Shown here in pieces: positions 12,201-26,035 of a DNA stretch of 64,000 nt (position 1 is the first letter of the stretch; each line of letters opens with the position of its first letter). Under the pieces are notes generated by a model that had not been told where the DNA came from, did no database searches, and worked only from the letters and a program-made list of their open reading frames with translations. The stretch is taken from NCBI GenBank assembly GCA_005408345.1, contig SEMN01000273.1, forward strand, positions 1 through 64,000, in the 5' to 3' direction. This DNA is from Macquaria australasica (lineage: Eukaryota > Chordata > Actinopteri > Centrarchiformes > Percichthyidae). The translations under genes were made by a program, and so were the position numbers.

Positions 12201-15200
12201 TGGAGAAACCATATCAGACACAAATCATTATTGCAAGCAGAGTATTTTTATATGTCTTAAAACATCTTTAAGTGAGCTAGCAAGCTGATAAATCAAATGC
12301 ATATCAAGTACAGGTGCGGTTAGTAGTGGTAGTGATGGGTTTCTCCATGCTTTTTACTGGAATCTCTTTACTTACATAGTAATTTATAAAAGACAAAGGG
12401 CACTGATTTTTAACCAACACTCCAGTCACCTCCATGAGGATCTGCAGCAGCTGGACACAGCAGCCCAGGAAAGACGCCACGGCTTTGTCTCCCATCCCGA
12501 CATCCTACACATGAACACACCTCCTTATATGTGCAGCTTAATACTTTAATTGCAATACTTTACATCTGAAATAATCATATCAAATCCATAAAATTAGGAA
12601 CGAATAAATCTATCATATCATACATTTAAATCTAGGATGATCTTAGAGAATTTGTACTGAAACACATACTTACCCGTCGACATAAGCGATCTTTGGGCGC
12701 TTTCCCCACCTAGGAAAAAGACGTGCAAACATCTTACTGGTTAGCTCACAGACTCGACAACAGCTTCCCTCAGATACACAGGCATACTGTATACTGTACA
12801 TGCATGACTTACCTTCTCCATGAGGAAGGCTGCTGCTGAGACACGCTTGACAATGAATGTACTCCACATCATTGTAGAAATACCTAGGAGGAAGATTCAA
12901 AGTCCAATGACACACTAACAACTGTCACTTTCAGAAGGTACGGATTTACAAAGTGGGGACAATGACATCACAACTGGCAATATAAGGCTTTCACTCCGAG
13001 GACACATTTGAGCTGGAATTTCATACATACCTGAAGAAAATTACACCCTTTTCCATAATTATAGATAAAAACATATTTTAGAATATAAAAAAAATATTTA
13101 AAAGCATGTTTAAAAAAAAGCCACTGAGCTCCTCACCTAGTTGGATATGTGGACTGGAGACCAGTTTCAGATGTTCCACAGCCCAGCATAAGTATCGATC
13201 CTCCTAGGAAGAGAAGCAGGGGTGAGTCCAGATCATAGACTGTATATAAAGATGGACGACATGACAGCTCCCCAAAAGTGAAGCCAAAACATCTCGATCG
13301 CCCCCTGGTCACTGGCTGCAGTATAGGTCATAAACCCCGCCCTCCATGTTAGAGGATGAGACATGGGCCAAACTGAAAACTCAAACAAAAATTCCCAAAG
13401 ATAGTTTGTGTCATTTTAGGTAGTTCTTATCACGCTGATGTTTGTTCAAGAGTTAATTTTTTTGATGAGTTTCATTTTAATTAGTTATTTGATGATATAA
13501 AAAGGGGATGAGGCGTCATGATTGACAACTTGTGAGTGTGCTCGCGACTGGTGCGGGCAGGTGTATGAGTGGGACCTCCATACCGCAGATCAATACTGCG
13601 CAGACTCTGGCTCCAAATGACGTCACCAGCGCAAGATGGCAGCGCCCGTATCCAGGATATTTTGGCTTCATTTTTGGACAGCGAGAGGAAGTGGAGACGC
13701 GTCGTCCATCTTTATATACAGTCTATATCCCAGATTTAAGAACAATTGTCATCCAGGTTCATTGGATTTATGAAAACCTGCCTTCCCCCTTTGGTGAAAC
13801 CGGCTTGTTGCAGTGAGTAGTGATAATATACACACATGTACAGAAATAGGAAGCTAGCAGAGAAGAGGTCATACCCAAACTGAGAAGACTACATGAAAAA
13901 TGAGAAAAAACAGTCGAAACATTTAACAGCTGTCTTACTTATCTATACTTTAGTTCACATACAATATGAGTGTGTATGTGTGAATGTGCACCTCGGGGTC
14001 TTTGTTCCACTGCACTACATATTCCCAGCAGCAGTGGGCGAAGAGCAAGTCAGGTGAGAGGGAGTGTGGGAAGCGCTGGCACACTGCCACCAACAGCTCT
14101 GTAAAACACAGTGCACAGTATTGGATTTGATCTGAAGGTAGAAACAGGTTCCATGAAATAGCGTGTACTGTGGCAGTCATTACATTACTCAAGTAATGTT
14201 GTATGGATCTACACAGGCTATTATAATATTAACAGTTATAGTAAAGTTGAAGCTCTTTAACATGAGAACCGATGTGCAATTTAATCTAAAATTTATGAGA
14301 CAAGATTAGCCTTTATTGTCCCCAGAAGGGACAGTGCAGCAGCACAAGGACAGAAATAAGTACAGATCAATAGAAAAAAACTAAAATAAGAATAGAAATA
14401 AAATAGAAACTATACAAGAGCAATTAAAGACAAAATGATGATGTAAACAGTGGTGTGATTAATGGCAGCAAGTCTAATATACAAACAGCATACACCAGAC
14501 TAATATATTATATGATTAAATAATGATACTAGTGTTTGTATTAATCTAGAAATACAATATATTTTGTATGGGATTTAAGATACAGTATAAGATGAAATGT
14601 AGTAATATATTATAACATATAGTATAGTAGAGATGATTTATGGGAGTCAGAGGCCAACATTTTGATCAGTCCTTGTCCAGACTTCATTCCAGCTTGTAGA
14701 TAATTCTTAGTCCTAACCTGCTGTCCTGTCTGTGTCCTCTTGGCTCTTCTCCTCCAGCTCCTTTCCTTCTTCTCCTGCCTTCCGCTCTGGTTTGTCATCT
14801 GCCTCCTTGTCCTCTCTCTTTTGGAGAATTTCCTTCAGTCGCTCGGGGGCCAAGTTATGCCTGAACACCCACTTGGAGATGCTGTCAGCAATGCCACCTT
14901 TACAGATAAGACGTGAAAACAATAAAACATGTAAGAGGATCTGTCTTACGTGGCCACGATCAGAATAAGCATACTGAAAGAAAGAAAAAAACTGAAGAAC
15001 AAATACAAGAGGGAAGGAAATCATGAAAAAAAAAGCAAGACAGAAATAAACAACACAGAGAGAGGCAGAAAGACAAGCTAACGAGAAAGTAATACTTAGC
15101 TTGTCTGTCTGCCACTATATATTCCTGAAGACATTCTTCTTCACAGCCTACCTGTGCCTCCCTCCAGCAGCGTTTTGATGGAGCACTGTGCTGCAGCGCC

Positions 15201-17360
15201 CCCTGCTGCTCCCTGAGGAGGAGGCACCAACAGCAGAGTCTGCAGCACCAGCACGTCCTCTAGCTGGCGAACGCACACCACCCACTGCTCCAGCTCTAGG
15301 GACACCGCCTCCCACTCTGACTGCAACTGTCACACACAATTATGTGATAAAGATTATGCCTAGTAGTACAGTTATATTGCTGTAGTACTGAACTTTAAAG
15401 TGAGGTATATTTTTTTACTTTTCTAATTCACAATTTGGTTTGCATAGTGCTAGCCACTTTAGATATGGTATGTCAAGGGAGGGGCTAGAGCCAAACATAC
15501 TGCTGTTATGTTAATGAGTATGTTTCAGTAGAGGTGGGTGTGGATGAGATTTCTCTACCTTGCTGTCAGCCCGGCTTGTGATGCTACCCTTAGCAGCGCG
15601 GTGAGCAACAAAGGCAGCCAGCAGAGCAGCGGCAGCGTTGTGGGACTGGATGCACATACAGCGAACATGCTGCCACCAGGGGGAGATAGACTGGGGGTCC
15701 CATGACTCTTCAACTGCGCCTAAAAAAAACAGGAAGTAGAAGTGGTAACTCTTCTCATTCTTCTTTTTCATTGACGTCCATTGGTTGACTGACAGACACC
15801 AAGAAGTCGGCACACAGTGGACACAAATGCATCATTTTTTCCCCACCCCAGGGGAACTCTGTCTCTGATTGGCTAGTATTCATTGCCTCAATTGGTTAGG
15901 TTGGTTAAGGTTATCCAAGAGTAGGGGTGGGAATTGATGCAAATGAGGTGGGGAAACAAAATAATGTGACACAAACGCATACCTTTCATGTTGCTGAGGG
16001 CGGTGAGTAGCGTGTGCAGGTTTCTAACAGTTTCTTCTGGTTTCTGTAGCACCTCCTTCTCTCTTTGCAACCACACACTTAGCAACAGAGACTGAACGAA
16101 AGAAGAATAGGAAGTGTGAAAATGAAATATTAAGAGAATACAAAATATTCATTTAGAATGACGGCACTACTAAAAAAAAATCATAAAATATATTCTTGAT
16201 TGCTGCCATTCCCATTCTTTTACATGGAACTTTTTTTGGAGGCTATCGGTAGCGTGCCCATGCCCAAAAAACATTGATTTGTAAATATGAAATAACAAAA
16301 AAAACCCATCATCATTATTACTATCTACTACTGTCTTTTCCTCCATCTTACCAGTAGCTGCTGTGGACTGATGCCAGCCTGCTGCAGTGTGTCACAGACT
16401 TTATGGAGTGGGCTTTTTCCACATATACATCCCCAGAACATAAAATTCCCTGCAAAGGACACACAAGAGCAAAGTCCTCAGTGTGGATTTGTGTGGTGTG
16501 CTCCCTCTATGTCTAATGTCATTGAGATTTCTGTACGTTAAAGGTTCATTTGCGTTTCTTTTCTCCTCCACAATCCTCCTTGTGGCTTTTGTACATCCTA
16601 CCTGTGCACATTTGTTTGATACATACTGTATATAGGGACAGAATGCATCACATCTGCACCTGAGAAACTGTCACTGCCCCTCGTTGAATATATTTGTTGA
16701 TATTTTGATCCAGTCTTGTATTTCTCAATGTGGAATAATCTTGTAACCCATACTTGTGGTCTCAAATTACATTTTATACTCTTTATACTTCAGTATCGAT
16801 TAATTTGACAGTGTCTACTGAAATTAACAATGCTACACATCGCGTTATTCATTTTTGATTGTGTCACGGTATCTATCGGGGTAGCTGAGCTGGGTAAAGG
16901 TCAAGGCATATAACGTGCATGCGTATGTTGCCATACCTAGCTGATTCCATTCAGTTTCAGAACCGCGGATCACCCTCAGCTCCCCGTCCTCGGTGCAATC
17001 CATCTGCGAGAGAAAGGTTTGGGCAGGCAGGGGGGAGTCAGGCGAGTCCTGAGCAAAGGAGACACTGGGTCTAGAGGTGAGCTGGGCATAGCGTTGCAAG
17101 GTGGGGCCAACACGAGACAATTCATCCTCTATGCCTTCGAGGGAGTCCTGCTGGGTGGGGAGAACGTAGAGTTTTGAGAAATAATAATGAGGTTAAAGGT
17201 GACCACCAAGCAACAAAACACTGACCCAATTGGTAGCTTTACCACAAACCTTAAAATAGCCTAGTTTGGGGAGTTCAGGGTAACCCAGACTCTGAAAACC
17301 CCTGGCCTATGTTATATTATGTAGTATTACAGTTAGAAAATGTTTCTGTATGTGTGTGTA

Positions 17361-17423
<63 letters not shown>

Positions 17424-20400
17424 TCACATTTTTAGGGCAGGCCTCAATGTCTGCAGCAGAGTGCAGTTGCTGAATGTCAGTGTAGAGCTGAAGCAGTTTC
17501 AGCTGTGAAGAGCAGAGCTGGAGTAATGCTGTATCCACTTCCTCAGGGTCTGTAATGCAGACATACACAACCATAAATAAAGAGAGAAAAACCATATGTA
17601 TATGTAAGTATATGTACATAACATTTTACATTTACAGTACTTTACATTTAAGGCATTTGGCTCAGAAAATATTTGGGAACCATGACACTAGCTTTATTAT
17701 ATTTTAGAAAAATTAGAAGAATATGTTCTCTTCTTCATAATAAACTGCTACTTTACCTTGTTGCTTCAGAGTGTCATATAAGGCGCATGTGATGTTAGTA
17801 AGACATGAGACAGGAGCGTTCTTATTTGACAGCAGAGACTCCAAAGCCTAAAAGGAAGTGCGAAGACTGCAGTTAGGGATTTGACTGTTACCACTGAAGG
17901 CAATATGCCTCTCTATTAGTGTGTGAGGCCATTTGTACAGTATCTTTGGTCATACCAGCTTCTTAATGGCAGGGTGTTTGATATCCAGCAGCACACTTTT
18001 GGCTTCGCTCTCCAAAATGCCTGAAAAGAAAAGCTGATTAAAAACACATGGATTCAAACCTCTCCCATCTCCCACACTTCTATCTACATGTCCAGTCAGC
18101 TCTCCCTCTAGTATCCCTTACTTTTTTTTTTTCAAATACATTAAAGATAAGAAATATTAAGTTGATTAAAGTAATCAGTTAACAATAATACTTTACCTTA
18201 TAATACTTTACCTTACACACACACAAAAAAATTGAAACAAAACAAACAAAAAAATCTCTTACCAGGCCCCACCTCTCTGCTTTTCAGTATAGTAGTCAGT
18301 CTTTTTAACAGGTGCATATCTTTGGCTCGCTCGCTCTTCTTGTCACTGAAATGAAGAAGATAGAAAGCCCGTGAATTTTATTTAAAAACATAAAAATGTT
18401 GAAGTTGTGGTTGAAAACCTTGGCTGTGAAAGTAAATTATGTCAGACCAGCTGCCAACAATTCCCTTCCCTTAACATTCGTAAGCATCGTCTTAATAAGG
18501 CTCTTGAGTTGAGTGACTCAATAATGTAAAAAAATAAGTAATATGTGTCTATAGTTATATATAGTTATACAATACAAATATTACTAGAACTGCTATTCTT
18601 ACATACAGGAACCAATAACTAAATAGTTCATGAGAAAATCTGTGTCTCAGTATAAAAAGTATCCAGACCCCACATGTGCAAGCAATCCTACAGGAAACAC
18701 TAACTGAAGTGTTAAAGGAATAGTTGGACATTTTGGGAGCCTTGGAGTCCTGGGGCCAGAAGCATAAAACTCTGTAGATTCATGGTTAAAACTGTGTGTA
18801 CGCACAAAGACAGAAATACGCAGAACCATTCTTTTCGTCTGATTTATAAAGCTGTACGTACGCATGGTTATGTTTTATAAATCTCAGTCATTGTGGAACT
18901 GGGCACACGTGCGCGAGTTAGCCATAAAATAGGTGTAGAAACGCCCTTAAACATCCGTTTGCATATCGATATTTCTGCCCGCTTCACCGGTCATTAGGCC
19001 CATCAATGAGAAGAACGGCAAAGAAGAAAAGTGCAATTTCACCGACTGGCTTGCACCGGTGAGGTTCTCCAACAGAACAGCTGTCATTACGCACTTCTGT
19101 GGCTATTTATAGCGGCCATAGCACTAGTTCATCACTTGTACCTGTAAACCATCACCGCAGTAATATCTCAGTCATCATTATTAAATGTCAGAAGGATGAT
19201 CAGTGATTCATTTATAGAGCTCACACTGAAACAGACTTTACAAAGTGCTTCACAATTCAGGATAAAATGAAAAGATCCTTTACAGGGAAAAAATGGCTCT
19301 AATGTAAATAAAAAGAATGATAACATTTTACAGAATGCTGTGTAGACTGCAAAAATAATACAATCAGCAACCTAAACAAACAATGTTTTACTATAGTACG
19401 TCTCTCACCTTATATCTCATGTCCACTGTATTATATGTATTATCTCTTGAAAACCATGTGTACGTCTGGTCGGAAGTATGCGTGAGGTACGCACATTCTT
19501 CTTTTATAAATATGTTTTTGTGTGGCAAAAGGCGTGCGTATGGTTTTTGTGCATACACATCGTTTATACATCTGGCCCCTGGAGCCTTGTCATCATGTGA
19601 GGCTGCCAGGCAACCAGCGGCGTCTCCAGGAAGTTACTGCTGAGAAATAGTCTGGGATATAAGGCCCCTTAAAACTGCTTAAAAAATTGAGATGTCATGT
19701 GTTAATTAGTGAGCTTTAGAGTATCTGGACTATTCCTTTAAAAAAGCCTGCATGACAAATAGCTCATCTTCGGCATCTTTGAGGTCAATGTATGTGTGTG
19801 TTTTTTCTGTCTCGGTTCCAACCTGAGGGCCAGGTGGAAGGGGATGTTCACTGTCCTCAATGCTCCTGTGATGGGATCTAGCAGACACACCTGCTGGGTG
19901 TGGAGCTGCCAGCCCTGACTGGTCACACTGTTCACCCCCATCAGACGGTAGCCAGCATACAGTAACCTGGAAGTGAACAGAGACAATATTTTACGCGTGC
20001 TATTCCCCAGTTTGTCCATCCTTGACTGTCCAAGTGTACAGTATGCTTCTGTGGTATGCTAAATATGAAGGTGCACAGGTGCAGCTTTGTTTATGATGCT
20101 TTTGAGGCTTGAGTTTGTTATACATATACCTGCAGTGTTTGCCCACAGTGAAGGCTCCAACCCGAGGCCCCTGCTGCATCCCCCACACCTCCAGGATTCC
20201 CCTGCGGGGCGCGTAGATGACCAGGAACAGAGCATGGCGTCTGGGGAGGGAGGCAGAGGGGGAGAACTCCCGATCAGCTCGCTCCTCTGGAACCTGCAGC
20301 CAACCCAGTTGAGCATCTCGGTAACCTGCAGTTAAGGTAATGAATAGTTATATTTACATTACATGGACACACTTTTAAGGTGAATGCATGCCTTGGCATC

Positions 20401-23400
20401 ACAATGGATTTTAAAGAAGCAGCAGAGGCTATGAATGTTTGAATGTGAATGTGAATGACGAATGTTTGTCTAGACATGTGAACCATGGTCCCTCAATTCT
20501 GAATAGAGACAAGAAAAAGGGAATATAAAGGCTCTACCTTCTTAGCACGGCTCCTTGCTTAACCTTTTCAGTTCTTTACAAAGATCCCGTTACAAAACCT
20601 CTATATTATTCCCTTTTTAGTCCTTTAGTCTTTTCTCCCTACTCTCTCCTCACCTTTCCACATGCGAATGGAAATGCCCCTGGCCAAGTCCAGCATTGTG
20701 ACTCGACCAAAGTCATCTGTCACCCCAGCCAGCGTGTTGCAGGGGGACAGACAGATGGACTCGCCGTGGCGACGAGAGTCTGGGAGACCAAATCTGGACA
20801 AGAGAGATCAGGTTTAAGAGTAAGGATGATGGAAGGACAAGCTTCATATTGCCAATATCAATAGGGCACAACTGGGGATAGCTGCATTTGTGTTGAGGTA
20901 TCATGATTGGTACCTGATCCCCAAGGGCGTAGCAGGCTCCACCTTGGGCTTCTGCTTCTGAACAGTCTCCTCTTCATTCTTGCTCTTGTTCCAACCTAAC
21001 CATCCACTGACAGGAAAACAGCAAGAGAGAACGATGAAATTATAAAAAATAGACACAGAGAAAGTGAGCAAGAGACAGATCAGATGATGAATCCATGTAA
21101 AGGAGAGGAAGCGACTGACAACATACACTTGAGATACACTAGAAAGAGAGTGAAAGGAGACTCAAGGGAGGATAAAAGCAAACGACCCTCCCTGTATGAT
21201 TTAAGCTGGCATCGAGAAGAGAACAGGCTATATTTCAGTGTATTGATCGGGCTACTTTGTGCTGTTACAGCAGTAGAGGATTGTCAACAGTGCAGCATTC
21301 AGTCTTCGAGTGTGTGTTTGTCTGACAGGAATTAATTGCACAACGCAATATGCAAATTGAGATGTGGTTATTAGTTTCGTCCCCCTCATCTGGTATTGAC
21401 TTTACCTTGATTCTTTGACTATTGTTTGTATTAAATCGCTTTATGTTTTAGCAAAATGCTATCTAAGTCAAATTAAGTTAAGTTTGTTAATTAATTAACA
21501 AATAAACTAATTAATGCAGATAATCTTGCTTATACTTAACTGGAAGCTTAGTTTTACACACACCCCCTACCTGGCAGCACTAAAGAGGGCTGAGGTGAGT
21601 TTACTGGCCACAGCAAGAGCCACGTGAGAGAGCAGAGGCTGGGAGCTTCCCTAAAGACAAACAAAGACAAAACAAACAGCTGAATTCACTCTCCAAAATG
21701 CATTCTTTTGCACACTCTTATGTCTTGCACCACTTGTGTAGGTACTAAACACAAACGGGCGAATTCACAAAGAATAGATTGCGGCTGACGATAGCACCAT
21801 GAATTGTGCATCACTTGCAACTGCTATCTGCCCTGTCTCAAGGTCTGATTCACAAAAGATATTGATAACGATATCACAGCACAAACACGGCCATAAAGTT
21901 TTGCAGCTGAGTGCAATTTGCCCTTGTTTGGCTCCAACTGCAATTATCCATGTGGCAACGTAGGCTACAGTAGGCAGGACAACGGCAGAGAGAAGGAGAA
22001 AACTGATAATTTCAAACCGGGAGCTACACAAAAAGTGATATTCTCCTTCAAAATATCTGCTCACAAGCACGCATGGCATGCCGATGCCTTCGCCTGGCTA
22101 CAATCACTGCTGCCATGATCACTGGAAAGTCTGGGCGTGACACCCCTTAAATGTACTTTAGTTACCACCAACTCTCTGAAGATGCTAATGTTGATCAGGT
22201 GTTTGTGAATTTGACTTCACTGATTTTTTTTGTAATGAGGCTCATTTGCATAAAAAGGGGACAATTTTGTGCCAAATGTATGTATATTCTACCTAATTTA
22301 AATACATGTAAATAGCACCAGAGCACCAAGATGCTATTTGCTTGGCAGCGCAGTTAGGGGTGCATTTCATCCTTTGTGGGTGCTTTGAGAATTACAGTTT
22401 ATTTTTGTCGTATTTGTGCAGGTTTAGCGGCTGCAAAAGCCACGCAATTATTTTGTGAATTCGCCTCTTAGTAGTTTACATAAATGTACTATTATGTTGA
22501 CAGTACAGTAATTCTTACTGGGATCTAAACAGCCTGACTTGCTCTGTCTCTCTCTCACTCACTCACCTCGACAGCATAGTAAAAGCCAGTGTACGGCCCA
22601 CCTCCCACAGTGACATACTGGCTCATGGCGGGGGGACTGCCCTTGACTGAAGCATTAAACCCTCCCAGGATAGATGCATTCTTCATCTGGTCAAACACAC
22701 ACAGCGTCATAATGCCTGACAGCAGGAGAGATGGAGAGAGAACAGGAATGAACGGGGCCGTGGGAAAAAGTGAGTACAGTACTTTCCTGTGAAAGTCAAT
22801 CACTCAATGCATTTGATTTTAAACAAAAGAATCTCTTCTCAGCATACGCCTCCACTACACAAGACTTTTTCTTTTTATTCATAATGTATACATATACAAG
22901 CATAAAACGCATAATGAAAAAATTATAAGGATTTAAGACAATCACCTTTCATCACTTTAACCCTGTGATGTAGTAGTAATAAATCAACAGGTGGGTAAGG
23001 AAGAGCCACCGATGTGAACAAAAAATAATTACTTTTTAAAAAAATGGTCTCTTACCCACACTACTGTGGTCCGCAATGGTGTCCATGTCCTGCAGACCCC
23101 ACTTCTTGTAGGCCAGGGGAGGAGGCTGAATCACATCGCTACCTGCTGCTGCCGCTGGATGGAAGGCGCAGTTGATGTACCATTCGATTACCAAGGGATT
23201 TCAACATCTGTTGCCTTTAGTTAGTAGGCATGCCTTGCATTTAGCATCATTTAAAACTGGGGCACTGTGCTTTAATAGTAACAAGAATTGCTTCAGGCCA
23301 CAAAGCACATTCATGGGTAGGCACACACACACATGCACACAGCACTACTAGATGCTCAGAGAAACCCTGCTGAAGCTTGGCTACTACCCTTCTAGACAGT

Positions 23401-24894
23401 GTATAGGTGTGTATGTGTGTGGTACAGTGGTAGTTGTGTGCATGTCTCCTTAGTACCTGAATGCCTTATGGCAAACACTATCCAGCCAGCCAGCAAGTGA
23501 AGAACACATCTCTAGTTAACACAGTGCAAAAATACTATAACATTTAACACTAGAACCCCATGACTCTCTGCACATACTCTCAGTTGGATGCGCACATACA
23601 ACTACACACATAAGAAGCAGTACCTCTTGCCACCTGGTTCCTGCAGGCACGCAGAGATTGAAAGAGGCTGAAGCCATCAATGGTGACCAGAGCAGCCGGG
23701 TAGAGAATACTTAACTCTTCATGCTGCGATAGAATAAAATTAAGAATTACACATTAGTGGGATATGGTCGAAAGCTTGGGAAAAGCTAGTAAGTGAACCT
23801 TGAGTTTGGAATATTTGATCAGAGAAATGCATTCCTAAGTTCAAAAATTAATTTCCGCACTCAAACATACAGTTAAAGGAATTGTTCAATGTTTTGGGAA
23901 ATTCTTGTTTGCTTTCTTGTCAAGAGTTATATTAAAAGATTGATACCCCTCTCGTGTCTGTATGGTAAATATGATACAACCAGCAGGTGGTTAGCTTAGC
24001 TTACAATATAGACAGGAAACACAGGGAAAACAACTAGCCTGGCTCTGTTCAAAGGTAACAAAATTGACCTACTAGCACAACTATTTCGAACCCGGAGAAC
24101 TGACTTCCGGGAGTCCCGTCATCACGGTGACGTTGCTAGGCAACCAGCGGAGGCTGTGCTAAGGTAAGCGGCTGCTTGCTTTAGCTTCTGTATTTACTGC
24201 GCAGATAAGAGCGTGGCATCGATCTTCTCATCTAACGCTTGGCAAGAACGCGAAAAAAGCTGAATTCATTTCAATTTGAACACCATTTTCATGCACAGTT
24301 CTGATAGGAGTGTTCAGTGTGTGCATTACCTGCTCAGTTACTCCAGGATGACGAGGGATCTCGTATGTGCGACACTTGAGCCTCAACACAGGATCCTCAT
24401 GCAGCAGCTGGGCCAGGAGAAGAACCCCGTTCTGACGAGAAACCATCGGTGTTACATTTAATACTGTCATTCCTGCCTATTTTTGTACTGAATGGTTTAA
24501 TTTCCTTTTTTCTGCTGATTATCTAAAAAAGTTAATTGTTGCACAGGCTACAAAAGCACTGTAGTACACAAAAAGGAGAGAGAAGATTGCACTTTAGATA
24601 TACCTCTGTGTAGAAGCGGACATAGCCAGAAGTGAAACCCACTACTACACATGTCCAATCAGGCCGCCCTGTGGAGCTCCTACACACACAAACAATATAC
24701 TGTAAAAACAGCCATTATGACATGTATACAAAACACACAAGCATTTTGCACTTTCACAGTCATCTCCTCCATGAGTAATTCTTACCTCTTCTGGCTTGCC
24801 AATGGTATGCAGATAGAACTGCTCACACATTCTCTGTAATGAAAAAACATAGACAAAGTACGATGTAGTGTCTGTGTGACTGCTTTCACTTTCC

Positions 24895-24928
<34 letters not shown>

Positions 24929-26004
24929 AACTCTGCACCTATGCATTATCTCATGTTTCATTTGTTTCCCCACTGTCAAACAACTGCCCCTTTTCACTGC
25001 GATGCTTCTTCATCCTTTGTACTTTTCCTTGTCACTCTGAAGTTCATTTTCATCCCTGCCTGGAAGTTTCTTGCCGTTTGTCTTCCAATATAGTGTCACG
25101 TTGCAACATTACCGTACGTACGCATAAGCTTGGTGGCTGGCATAAGCCACTTGTCATAGTAGCAGGTATGGAAATTAGCACCAGCCACCAGCCAAATGCT
25201 GGCAAAATATGAAAGTGGCTGGTAGATTTCAGAAACAAGTGAATGATCTACTATTGAGTGGTTGGTGAAATTGAACATTAATCTGTCAGTGGCTGGTAGA
25301 TGTTTACATTTTAAAAAGTTAATCTCCCACCCTGCATAGTAGCACATCGTAGTAGGCTAGGTCTATATTGAAATAGATCAATAAATTAGGTCTCTACTGG
25401 ATTACTGTGTTGCAAAATGGCATGCAATTAATGAAAAAGTTATGTTGTGTGGCAGACAAAATGCTGTATTACTGTTACTGAGTATAATTCTGTGACATTG
25501 TATTCCTTCCTTCCTCACTCTCCGACGTATCATCTGGTGTTTCCTGTGTTTCCCCAGAAGTTAAAGCAACTAGAGCGAACTAGAGGGGGTAAAGGGGATA
25601 TGACGCCATTGACAGGCGACCAAATGAAATGCACCGTTACTTTGAATAAAATTGCGGATTTCTCTGGGTTTGAACATTGTTGGAAACATTTGGGATAATG
25701 TAAGTAAACAACTCAACAAAATATATAATATAGGTCTAGTCGTTTTTAGACATTTTAATGTGGAAATGTTACATATTATGCCTTTAATGCTAACCCATCA
25801 TCAACTCTTCTATTGTCTTTTCAGCACTTTCATTCTTTCTCCAGTTTGTCTAATTGGACTCTTACCCTTCGTCAGTGCTGAGGGTTCCAGTCCAAGACAC
25901 AGCCAGGGTCATCTCCTCTCTGCCGCTGTCATCTGAACGCCACTTAGCTGGAAGAATCAATAAACATTAACAGCAATGTAAAACTCCTGTGTTCTTAGAG
26001 ATTT

Positions 26005-26035
<31 letters not shown>

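Noticed and set aside
24085..24100. TTCGAACC as a possible tRNA T-loop
   Set aside because: No acceptor stem or anticodon arm at the right spacing; it is part of the fold-back element.
25130..25330. CAGCCACCAGCC-rich block as a possible gene or array
   Set aside because: Looks like a dispersed fish repeat from memory; no second copy in the window and no frame, so not listed as a feature.
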